Positions 47,003 to 56,236 of a stretch of 64,000 nt of DNA are shown here, in pieces. The translations under genes were made by a program, and so were the position numbers. This stretch comes from Tupaia tana (lineage: Eukaryota; Chordata; Mammalia; Scandentia; Tupaiidae). The stretch spans positions 5,407,867-5,471,866 of the forward strand of contig JAKSZU010000003.1 in NCBI GenBank assembly GCA_026018925.1. Direction: 5' to 3'. The notes beneath the pieces were generated by a model. The model worked only from the letters and a program-made list of their open reading frames with translations, did no database searches and was not told the DNA's origin. Within the stretch, counting starts at the first letter, position 1. Every line of letters starts with the position of its first letter.

Positions 47003-47257
47003 TTTTTAAAAAACTTTTTTAGATGTTTGATGTAGAGCACATGCACTCGCTAAAGAGAGACAGAGAGAGGGAAAGTGAGAAATCACCCCCGGGGGATGGC
47101 ACACCACAGTCCCTTCTCCTCCTTTCTCCTCTCAGGAATTTGGGCACGCACGCACATGAGCCCAGCGTAATTTTCAAGCTGTCATATCCGGGACTCAAAC
47201 CGCAATCAGCCATGTGGGAACCCAGTGCCTTAACCATCACGCCACCTGCTGGCTCCC
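47003..47257 (-). repeat. SINE type A, inside L1
   Basis: Minus-strand: 'gatgtttgatgtagagcac' to 'cacgccacctgctggctccc'. The L1 continues on the right. Target repeats are roughly 'acgccacgg' and 'acaccacag'. Confidence 0.9.
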
Positions 47258-47339
47258 ACACCACAGAATTCGATTCATCGATAAAAAGAAACAAAATGCT
47301 AATACACGTAGGAGGCAGACGAGCCTTGGAAACATTTCT

Positions 47340-47518
47340 TTTCTTTCATGAGAGAGAGGAGAGACAGACACGGGTCACCCTTACAGGGCCTCACCATCCT
47401 TCCCCGAGCGTCCCAGCCAGCCAGGATCATAGGCGAGCCTGTTCAGGCCAACCCGGGATCCAAACCAGGCCCCAGGACTGCTCTGTGGACCCCATGCCGA
47501 TGACACAGCAGCTGAGCC
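47340..47518 (-). repeat. SINE type D, inside L1
   Basis: Minus-strand: 'ctttcatgagagagaggaga' is the reversed tail, 'acccttacagggcctcacc' the body, and 'aacccgggatccaaacc' the reversed B-box region. Target repeats 'ggaaacatttctt' and 'taaaacatcttct'. Confidence 0.75.
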
Positions 47519-47854
47519 TTAAAACATCTTCTACAAGCCAGCCACGGAAGACCACGTGTTGTGTGATTCCACTTACATGAAATGTCAAGGGCAGGATAGA
47601 AAGTGGATCCGTGGGTGCCTCGGAGCTGGTGTGGGGGTTGAACAGGTGATGGGAAGGGACTGCTGATGGGTACGGGATAATGGAAATGTAAACTTTCCGA
47701 GCTGCACACCCCCGAATATGCTAAGCATCACTGCAGCTGCACTTTCAGTGGGTGAGTTCTTTTATTATTTGTGAACTCCATTTCCATAGAGTTTCTGCCA
47801 TTAATCCAGACTGTCATATTCTCCACAGCCTTCATTCAGCTTGGCTTGGCCCAC

Positions 47855-47883
47855 GGGGGGGGGGGGGGGGGGGGGGGGGGGGG
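47855..47883 (+). repeat. Poly-G run, 29 bases
   Basis: Uninterrupted G from 47855 to 47883, lying between the two facing L1 fragments. Run length in an assembly is unreliable. Confidence 0.9.
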
Positions 47884-48365
47884 ATAGCCCAAGAGGATCT
47901 TGGCACGGATAACAGCAAGATGCAGAACAATTCCATCACTGCAGGGGTCCCTCACGGTAGCCCTCAGAGCCAGAAGCACCCCTGACCCCCACCTCCATGC
48001 CTGAGCCCTGGCATCTACGAATCAGTTCTCCATTTCTATCGTTTTGCCACTTTAAGGGTGTAACAGAAATGGACACAGACAGCGTGTGACCTTTTGGAAC
48101 TGAGTCTTTCCACTCAGCACAAACCCGGCAGATTTGTCAGGACAAATCAGCAGGTATCAGGAACTCGTTCTCTCGCATTGCCGAGCGGCATTCCCTGGTG
48201 TAGCTGTCTCACAGCTAGCTAACCACTCGGCCTTGAATTACATGTTACCCCGGTGCGGGCTACTGCGAAACAAGGCTGTGATGAACATTCATGTGCAGAT
48301 TTTTGTATCAACGTAAGTTTTCATTTTCCTGGGATAAATGCCCAAGCATGCAATTACATGTCATA

Positions 48366-48416
48366 CTGGGACTCAAACCGCAATCAGCTGTCGGAACCCA
48401 GCGCCTTAACCACCAG
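48366..48416 (-). repeat. SINE head patch inside L1
   Basis: 'tgggactcaaaccgcaatc' to 'gccttaaccaccag' is a reversed SINE head of about 50 bp with no body or tail. The L1 sequence continues on both sides. Confidence 0.75.
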
Positions 48417-49347
48417 GTTTAGTTGCATGTTTTGTTGCAAAGGAAATTGCCAAATTGTTTTCCAGAGTGGTGGTTCCATTTTGCATTCCCACCAGCAAAG
48501 TAGAAGTGACCCCTTTCCTTCACATCCTCACCAGCACTTGGTGGTGTTCCTGTTTATATTTCAGTCAGTCCATTAGGTTGTAGTCTTATCTCATTGTGAT
48601 ACTAATTTGCATTTATCTACTAGCTAATGACGACGAACATCTTCTCATGCACTTACTTACCACCTGTGTGTCTTTTCCTGGTGAAATTCCTTGTGCCCAT
48701 AATCTAACTGGACTATTTTCCCTCTTTTTTTTTTTTTTCTGTTGAATATTGAATTTTATTTATGTATTCTAGACACAAACACTTTGTTAGCTATGTGGTT
48801 TGCAAGTATTTTCTACCACTCTGCAGCTTTTCTTTCCATCTTCTTTCAGCGTAAAAGTAATCTGATAAATCCACGTTATCATATTTTCCTTTTAGGGGTT
48901 GTACTTTTAGTGTCAGGTCTAACTCTTTGGCTAGCCTTCAGTCTCAAAGATTTTCTCTCATTTTTTTCCCCTAAAAGTTTCAGTTTTGTCATTTGTTTTT
49001 AGGTCCATGATCCAATTTGAGTTTATTTGAGACTGTGGTTGAAAGTTGTGTTTGTTTTTTTGTTTGCCTTTCAATGTATACTTACTTCAGTATCATTGCT
49101 TTTATAGCTTATCAAAAATTCATTTGACATATTTATGTGGGTCTATTTATGAATGTGCTATTGGTTTCCGTTGATCATTGTGTCTGTTCTTCTGCCAATA
49201 CCACATAGTCTTGATTATTCGTATTATATATAAAGCTTTAATAATGAGTAGAATGATTCCTCCCACTTCATTCTTCTCTTTCCAGAATGTTTCAAGTATT
49301 CTAGAGCTTATGTCTTTCTATATCAACTTTTAAGATAAGCTTATCAG

Positions 49348-49581
49348 GGCCAGCAAGTAGTGTGGTGATTAAGGAGCTGGACTCCCACACATCGAACTGC
49401 AGTTCGAGTCCTGGGCCCGATGGCTTGAAAGTCATGCCAGGCACATGTGTGTGTGTGCTCAAAATCCCAAGAGGAGAATGGAGAAGGGATTGTGATGTGG
49501 CCATCTCCCCTAGAGGGTGATTTCTTACTTTTCCTCTCTGTCAAGCACATACGCACTATGGCAAAAACCTAAAAAATAAAA
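49348..49581 (+). repeat. SINE type A, inside antisense L1
   Basis: Full copy, agggccagcaagtagtgtgg to 'cactatggcaaaaacc'. The L1 words 'aagataagctt' (left, 49332) and 'aagaataagctt' (right, 49636) flank it. About 55 extra bases follow on the right before the L1 resumes. Confidence 0.9.
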
Positions 49582-50929
49582 GGAGCTCCTTTGAAGAAAG
49601 GAGCCAGAGTACCAACCATAAAAATAAAAGAGAAGAAAAGAATAAGCTTCTCTGTGTCTACCAAAAATTTTCTAGGGATTTTGACAGAAATTGCATTAAA
49701 TCAAAAGATCAGTTTAGGGGAGAACTTCTTTACTATGCTGGGCCTTCCAATTCATGAGCATGGGATGCCTCTCCATTTATTAGCTATTATTTCATTTCAC
49801 CCACATTTTCATTTTCAGGATACAAATCCTATGGATAGCTTACGTTTATACCTAAGTATTGTCTTTGCAGTGATTACAAATAGTTTCGAGTTCTTAATAT
49901 CAGCTTCCACGTGTCCATTGTTAATATTTAGAAAGGTGATTGATTTTTTTATGTCGGTGTGTTCTTGCAGTATTCACTAGTTCTAGAAGGGTTTTGTTTT
50001 GTGGGATCTCTGGGTTGTCCTATGTATAAAACCTCATGGTTTGAATGGTTTTATTTCTCCCTTTCTAATCTGCATACCTTTATGGGGGTTTTTTCTTGCC
50101 TTATTACAGTGGCTAGCACTTTTCAGTACTATGTTGAATAAAATTAGTTAAAATTAGTTTACAATTAGTTAAAGCAGACATCCTTGCCTTGCTCCCAAAC
50201 TCAAGGGGAAAGTATTCAGTCTTTCTAGCTGAAGCATGACATAGCTGTACATGGTTTTTGTTGTTTTTTTTTTTTTTTTTCAACCAGGAAACATTCTAGT
50301 TAGGCAAATTAATTTTGCCTTCTCCTCCCCCCAGCCCTTCCTTTTATTAAGGGGAAGTTTAAGACCTTGGGATTGGCCCAACTGAGATGACAAAGCAACA
50401 AGGAAGGGCAGAGGATTTCAGTACTTCCTCCTCCAGGCTAACTTGCAAGAGAGATAGAACCAAGTTCCCTTCAAGAGGCTGGGGCCCTTCCCAGTCCTAA
50501 TCAGCTCCAGAGAGCTAATCTCACTAACAGGGCCCTTGCATTCTGCAGCCAGCGAAGGGCCTCTGTAGATGGAGCGGAAATTGGCTGTTAGGCAAGAGGA
50601 CCTCCGTGCCCTCCCCGCCTGCCCTGCTCTTCCAGGCAGCTGATGGCTGCCAGCCTCGTTGCCTGCCAACCTGAGTTGGCGATAGGCGAGTCTCAGATAC
50701 CCAGATGCAGGGTGACAGGAGTGACTGGGGCCAGATTGAGATTGTGTGAGCTTTTGGCAGCAGCTCCCCCAAGGCGAAGAGAATCGGGCGTGAAGAGAGG
50801 AAGCAATAGAGTTCCGCGGCTGGGAGAAACTGACAGCAACAAAGTGCACCTCCAGTGTGTGCAGCCCACGGAGCCGTTTTTCTGGAGAGGCGGGCATAGT
50901 CGATGCACTGTGAAAAAGGAAAGGGAAAG

Positions 50930-51885
50930 CAAGGACCGGCGCCCCAGTCTGCGGCCGCGTCTTTCCGGGGTCCCGCAGCCTCCAGCCGGGGCCCTGCCTC
51001 GCCCCGCCCCCCGCTCCCGGAGGCGCTCCCCCGCCCGCCCCGGGAGGCGAGCCCACACCTGCGCAGGTTCGCGCGCCGGGAGTGCGAGCGTGGGCGCGGG
51101 GGGCAGGTGCGTGGACGCGCGGGGCGGCGGTGCCCAGGCCCGGCGCGGCGAGGGCGGCACACGACCTCTCCGCGTGGCCGCCTCGCGCCGCGCCGGCCCT
51201 GGCTCCGGGGGTCCCTTCCCACGCTTCCTGCTCGCCGGGCCGTACCACCGGCGGGGGGAGCCGCCCGGAGCGTTCCACTCGCGCGGGGCCCACGGCCGGC
51301 CCGCCACCTGCGGCGGCCCCGGGCGGCGGCGGCCCCGGGCGGTGGGCCCCGCGCCCGCTCCGCCCCCGGCCGCCGCCTGCGTCCCCGCCAGGCCCCTCCT
51401 CCCGGCGGCGCGGAGCGAGGCCCGAGCGCTCGGCCGGCCGCGAGCCCGGCGGCCGGGGACGAGCCGAGGCTCATGCTGATCCGTGTCCTCCTCCTCCCCT
51501 CAGGCGGCGCTGGCGGCGGCCCCGGGACCCGCGGAAGCCGGCATGCTGGAGAAGCTGGAGTTCGAGGAAGAAGGTGAGTGCGGCCGCCCGCGTTCCCACG
51601 GCCCGGCAGCCCGGAGCCCGGCGCGCGGTCCCGGCGGGGACCCCCCGCGCGCCGCCGCGAGCCTCGGCGCGGCCCCGCGTCCTGGGGACCCCTGCGCCCT
51701 GGGGACCCCCGCGCAGCGCTCGGCCGGCGAGCGACAGCTGCGTCCCGCGTCCTGCGGGAGCCGCGGGCCGGGGGTGGGGCCGGGCCCGGGCGGCCAGTGC
51801 GGCTACTGCGCGCACCGCGCTGGGGCGCGGACCCCGGCCGCCTCCGGGGGAAGCCCGCAGCCCGGGCTCGGCTGGGTGGGCGGCC
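50930..51885 (+). promoter_or_regulatory. PRKAG2: CpG island, likely internal promoter of short PRKAG2
   Basis: This is a long stretch of very high G+C with frequent CpG, unlike the flanking intron. It surrounds the 70-bp exon. GC-box-like strings occur at about 51001-51012 (gccccgcccccc) and 51358-51368 (gctccgccccc). I see no TATA box close to the exon, which fits a dispersed CpG-island promoter. Established knowledge: the short gamma-2 mRNA starts just upstream of this exon in other mammals. An ATG at 51473 lies upstream and out of frame with MLEKLEF. A transcript starting before it would carry an upstream reading frame that overlaps the real start, so either the main start site lies after 51475 or that ATG tempers translation. 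Long open frames on both strands here are a by-product of the high GC. Confidence 0.8.
51504..51573 (+). CDS. PRKAG2: PRKAG2 coding exon with the start of the short isoform (exon 5 in human numbering)
   Basis: This 70-bp exon encodes AALAAAPGPAEAG followed by MLEKLEFEEE and the first base of the next codon. The acceptor is a CT-rich tract ending cccctcag (AG at 51502-51503). The donor is gaag|gtgagt (GT at 51574-51575). It joins the 16395-16609 exon in phase 0, giving SAPSRT-AALAAA across the junction, as expected for the long isoform. The ATG at 51543 is the known start of the short gamma-2 isoform. Its context ggcATGc has a purine at -3 but no G at +4. Reading upstream in frame through the genomic sequence meets a TGA at 51477-51479 with no ATG between, so a transcript starting in the local CpG island would use 51543. 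Human has Asp where this copy has the second Glu of EEE. The next exon, leading into the first CBS repeat, is not in the window. Confidence 0.96.
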
Positions 51886-52224
51886 CTTTTGTCCTCAGCA
51901 GGAGAATTCGAACGAGAACAAGGTGTCATCCCCCCCAGTCGTTTGCCCGTGTCGCCGCACACGCAGAGGTAACCCAGGATCGTGTTTGCAGTCAGACCTC
52001 TGCATAGCACACGGTTCCCTAGCCGTGCCGTGGACGCACCACCAGTAGGGCGTGTCTGCGTTTTTAATGGGGAAAGTTACAGAGGAAAACCTGAAGCAGC
52101 TTCTTGAATTGGTTTTGAGTTCGACGACCCCCTCACTCCGTCCTGTCTGTCGCCTCTCTTCCCACTCTATTTTTCTTTTCCCTGCCCCATTTTCTTATTA
52201 TATCTTCTCACAGGTAAATAACCC

Positions 52225-52401
52225 GGATCTTATTTTGAGGCTGTTAACATTTGAAGGGGATGAGCTTGTTCTTTGGCAAAATTAATATTTAAAATGAAAT
52301 ATGATCCGCTGTTGCCAGGATCTTAGGTTGAGGCTGTTACAGTTTGAAGGGGATGCGCTTGTTCTTTGACAAAATTAATATTTAAATGGAATACGATGAG
52401 C
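52225..52401 (+). repeat. Tandem duplication, two copies, period 93 bp
   Basis: 'gaaggggatgagcttgttct' (copy 1) and 'gaaggggatgcgcttgttct' (copy 2) sit in about 80 bp of near-identical sequence starting at 52225 and 52318, each opening with ggatctta. Confidence 0.95.
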
Positions 52402-53019
52402 TCAAAGTCAAAGGACTTCCTTCATGTGAGATGCTTGGCAGTTTGGAGAATTTAAAAGGCCTTCACATCATCCCGTGCTCTTCCGTTATTTATTTTATTT
52501 TGTGACATTTCCCCCCAGAAGTGCTGGTGGAATAAAGCTCGGGAAACAAAGGTTGCACCCTGGGGATGCCATCTGGGCCAGCCTTACTTTAGCACCTCTG
52601 CTGTTTCAAGCACACAGTGACTGACGCTGTCTAGTCACAGAGTGTTGCCCCAGAGTACTTGGCACCGGCCCACTGCCACCTTGCACAAACGCGTCAGCTG
52701 CTGGGTAATGCATCTGCAGTAGTGATTACTAAGGTCCTTGCCCGCGTTTGTTATTAACAAATGGTGTGTTGAAGACTTTCACTAGACTTTCCCTTTTATC
52801 CTAGGGAGATCCTCTGCTGTCTTCATTCGAATCTTCCTGTTTTCCTCTGCTTTATGACATTGCAGGTCAGATGTTGGCCACTGGCTGCAGGGTGCTACAG
52901 GGTGCTTTTTCATTAGGACTGTGGAGTCTAAATCATAGGGCTTTCCTTTGTCTCTGACATCAGTGAGTCTATTGCTTCTAAAATTTTTGCAAATTAACTT
53001 GGAGGTGGGAGGGCAGACT

Positions 53020-53250
53020 CTGTTAGAGAGAAGCCGTATCATGGTTAACCTAGGCCCAGGTTCAGATGTCACCACCTCATTTAGCTGTGTGACTTTAGGC
53101 AAGTCACTTAAGCTCTCTGTGCCTTAGTTCCCTCATCTATCAAGTGGAGCTAATATTTGGCTGTTTGGAGGATTAAGTGAGATCATCTGCGACGTGGTAT
53201 TTAGTACAGTATAAACCTAGAGTAAGCCTTTGTAAGTCTAGTGTTACTAC
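53020..53250 (+). repeat. MIR
   Basis: 'agctgtgtgactttaggcaa', 'cttaagctctctgtgcctta', 'ttccctcatctatcaagtgg' and 'gaggattaagtgagatcat' match the MIR core and 3' part in order. It is one of few repeats near the CpG island. Confidence 0.92.
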
Positions 53251-54444
53251 TTAAGCACCATCAACGGTTGTACTGAATTCACGGATGCTTTAAGCCTCTT
53301 ATTAGTGCATCTTAACACAGATTTTTCTTAACACAGGTTTGATGGTGCTGTTTTTTCTTCCTTGGGATGTATTCATTTAATTATGTTTATTTCTCAAAGC
53401 AAACAGACAAGCTTTTTTTTGATTTTTGCTTGTGCATTGTCTGCCAGTGAAATGAACATAAAGTATTCAATCTAAGCATCTAAATGGAATTTCCCCTTTC
53501 ACCCATCCATTTTTATCGAGATCACTGTCATTCCTTTAGAGCGTACTGATCCCACAAATAACCCTGTCAAACTTCGCTAGATTTTTAAGGAGGCAAAATG
53601 TTAAACATTTACTTGGAAGCCGTTAGCTGAGCTGGAAGAAGGAAAAGTGTTGGCATGGCAGTCCAAAATGCTGGTTTTGTTTCTCTTGAACTTTAAATTG
53701 CTTATTCATCCAGAACACAGAAAAACTGAGTGTCAAGCAGAATCTTACATTTTACTTGGGGTGGGGGAGCCCCAGCAGGAAGACATAGCACCTTTCTTGG
53801 CCTGTGAACTGATGCGCTAGCAGCCTACATAATAGATAGCTATCGAATGGATCCTGGTTTCATCTTTCAGCTGGCTTCTTGTCCACTAATTGTCTTAATT
53901 GATGCATCCGTGGCCGGAGATGTGACTTAGATTGAGACACATTTATTGTACATGGAAACACACGCATGGTTTCTGTACTCATTACCAAGCGTGTTTCTGG
54001 TTCCTAATAAATCATCACTTACACCGTGTTTGCTAGAAGCAATGTGGAGACACTACTGAAGTTGGGAAGAAGAACCTGTACCAAGAGCCTCCCTGCATAG
54101 TTCACTGGGTCGTCATTTGCCAGGGCCGTGACAGGAGCTGCCCCCCCCCCCCACACACACACACTGTCTGCATGGACTCCCCTTATGTGATGCTGACGAG
54201 AGGGACCTCTCTGAGCATGGCTTTGATGGCATGTGTTCTTTATGGAAAATCTTCCCTGCTCTCCTCTGTCTATATATAGCCACGTGCACGCTCCTCCTGT
54301 CTGCAGCCTCCCCGCCCCTCCCTTTCTGTGCAGAAGAATTGCCAGCAGACTCCGGTCCTGCAGCCTGGGATGGGACCGGGGCTTCTCCGTTTCTGCCAGT
54401 CCTGGGTGCTGCTGCTCATTCAGATGCTCTTGCCTGACAGGGTG

Positions 54445-54690
54445 CTGGGACAGGAGTCAGCACACTGTTCGTGAAGGGCCAGGCAGTAGGTAGTTGAGCC
54501 TTTGTGGCCACAAGGCCTGGGCCTCTGCCGCTTTGTGCTTGCAGCAAGGAGGCAGAGAGCAGCTAAAGACCACAGTCCAGTAAGCACGGCTGTGTCCCAA
54601 TAAAACTTTATTTACAAACACAGGCCAGACGTGGTCTGGTTTGCCAATCCCGTGCTCTCGGTGCCCCTCACAGAGCGTGACATCTGATGA
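54445..54690 (+). repeat. hAT-type (MER-class) DNA transposon remnant
   Basis: 'gtgaagggccaggcagtagg', 'gtgtcccaataaaactttat' and 'acaaacacaggccagacgtg' are words of a common mammalian non-autonomous DNA transposon ('gggccagatagtaaat', 'aataaaactttatttacaa'). I am not sure of the subfamily. Confidence 0.75.
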
Positions 54691-54769
54691 CTGCACACTT
54701 GCTGCACCCTGCCAGTCTTTCTGAGAATTCAAGGCTCACCCAGATCCCACCTCTTCAAGATCTGCCCTT

Positions 54770-55332
54770 GAGTTTTTGTTTTGTTTTGCCAGAGAATATG
54801 TGTACTCACAGAGAAAATGAGGAAGCTCTAGGGCGTGACCACAATGCAGTATGTTTTCCTCTGGTCTCCATCCCATCAAGATTCTGGGACCAGCAGTTAG
54901 CGTAATGGCTATGTTGCTGGACTCCCACGTAGTCAACCATGGTTCGAGTCCCGGACCCCATGGCTTAAACTCACGCTGGGCACGTGTGCGTGCGTGCCCA
55001 ACATCCCAAGAGGAGAACAGAGGAGAAGGGGTTGCAGCATGGCCATCCCCCCTGGGGGGTGATTTCTTGCTTTCTGTCTCTCTGTTTCTCTCTGTCTGTC
55101 TGGCAAGTGCACACACCCTATAGCAAAAAAAAAAAAAAAAAACAAAAAAAAAAACCTCTCCAAAAAAAAGAGATTCTGGGCATGTGCATGCATGTGTGTG
55201 CACGTGCACGCCCACACACATACACGTATTCCCAGCATGCTTTTCAAGCTGGCAAGGCCAGGGTTTGAACCACGGTCAGCCGTGTAGGTCCAGCTCCCTG
55301 TGCTCAGGGCTTAACCACCATGCTGCTCCCCG
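54770..55332 (-). repeat. SINE type C, split by a type A copy
   Basis: The left part runs to 54885 ('ccatcccatcaagattctgg'). The right part resumes at 55171 ('agattctgggcatgtgcatg') and ends with the reversed head 'aaccaccatgctgctcccc'. Confidence 0.88.
54886..55170 (+). repeat. SINE type A, nested in type C
   Basis: Full copy, gggaccagcagttagcgtaa to 'accctatagcaaaa' and a long A tail. Target repeat 'agattctggg' on both sides, partly shared with the SINE start. Confidence 0.95.
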
Positions 55333-56028
55333 GCGCTGTGTCTGCTAGGTCGTCAGTGCCCAGCAGTGTCTCAGGATCTCGATCACACTTGATATTTAAT
55401 GTCTGGGCTGTCGGGAGAGTGAGATGCTACAGTATATGAAAGCGTCTGCTTTTCGTGTTTACCCGTCGGGCTGATCATCTTGCCCGCATTTGCGTTTATC
55501 CACGTTCACCGTCTTGAACTTACTTGCTCACCAGAGCCCAGTGCAGATACTCTGCAAGTCCGTAGTGAGTGCTGCAGCCGCTCGTTTTCGGCACTTTTAC
55601 CGGTCAGTGAGCCGCTGTCATTCCGCCCGCCGCGTGACTGTCACAGCCGCCTTGGAGCCCTCTGTTCTGGTCTGACTTCCTGCTTGTCGTCTCAGCTGTC
55701 AGGCGCGTCGGTCACGTCAGTCAGGGTGTCGATAACATGCCGTGCTGGGTTTGCCGCTTCTTCACAAGCGTCCTGCCAGCCCCTCTCCATCTTCCCTCGT
55801 CACTGGCTGCTTGCCCTGTCTCGGTCTGTTCTGTCCTAACTCTTCCTCCTTCGCCTGTAAAGCATTTTCCAAAGTAGAATCCTTTCTTCTAGAACTCATC
55901 TCCAAACTCACTCATTCTCACAAGACCGTCCAACCTGTCTACAGTGAGCAAAACATTGATAGGTAAGAAATAGGGGCCAGGTTTTATAGGAGGGGAAGTG
56001 TTATTTTTCGGTCAAGAACTTGGGGATT

Positions 56029-56236
56029 GGGCCAGGCAGTAGCTCGGCAATAACCCAACCCGACCCAAGTGAAAGGCCCTGGGTTTGCCTCCCAGGCCCG
56101 CAGGTGCCTGTCTGTGACGGGGCCAGCTGAGACGGGGGTGGGTGGGCGCATGAACACCCTGCTTGGGCCCTCTCCCCCCGACCCCCTCCCCACCCTTGGA
56201 TTAAATAAATAAGTAGACTTTAAAAGAAAAATAAAA
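56029..56236 (+). repeat. SINE type D
   Basis: The clearest type D head: gggccaggcagtagctcggc, then B-box-like 'gggtttgcctccc', 'gcaggtgcctgtctgtgacg', C-rich stretch, and 'aaataaataagtagacttt'. Confidence 0.8.

Larger units (their letters stand above)
46390..47765 (+). mobile_element. L1 3' end (sense), broken by three SINEs
   Basis: Pieces in order: 'ggccactgtggaagacaggg', 'ccctgtgacccggcgattcc', 'gaatgttcacagcaacgtga', 'ccataa'-type 'cgataaaaagaaacaaaat', 'gtgtgattccacttacatga', and 'gactgctgatgggtacggg'. This is the order of an old L1 from the end of ORF2 into the 3' UTR. There is no open ORF2; the element is a dead fragment. Confidence 0.85.
47960..50235 (-). mobile_element. L1 ORF2/3' UTR fragment (antisense)
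   Basis: On the + strand it reads as a reversed L1. Landmarks in order are 'gatgaacattcatgtgcag', 'ttttccagagtggtggttcc', 'aatttgcatttatctac', 'atgtggtttgcaagtatttt', 'ttgattattcgtattat', 'gggattttgacagaaattgc' and 'gcagacatccttgccttgc'. It covers the last third or so of ORF2 and part of the 3' UTR, with many frame breaks. A SINE and a SINE-head patch interrupt it. Confidence 0.92.
16610..51503 (+). other. PRKAG2: PRKAG2 intron, complete (about 34.9 kb)
   Basis: This intron runs from the gtaagt donor to the cccctcag acceptor. It contains most of the SINEs in the window, the facing L1 pair and the large minisatellites. I see no additional exon in it. Stretches over 300 bp where I can name nothing are about 16620-17490, 17680-18420, 18700-19250, 20480-20930, 21530-22690, 24440-26030, 27100-27740, 28040-28380, 28870-29680, 30390-31300, 31870-32360, 32640-32990, 35440-35980, 36250-37000, 37610-38200, 39030-39560, 41700-42200, 42430-44570, 45060-45800 and 50240-50920. 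Several (17.87-18.35, 21.8-22.7 and 43.5-44.0 kb) are purine-rich and read like very old interspersed repeats that I cannot name. Confidence 0.9.

Noticed and set aside
48742..49980. Hydrophobic small open frames
   Set aside because: They are reversed L1 ORF2 sequence, read on the wrong strand.
51082..51972. Long open frames on both strands in the CpG island
   Set aside because: They follow from high GC (few stop codons). They are Ala/Pro/Arg/Gly-rich without domain signals and overlap the real exon out of frame.
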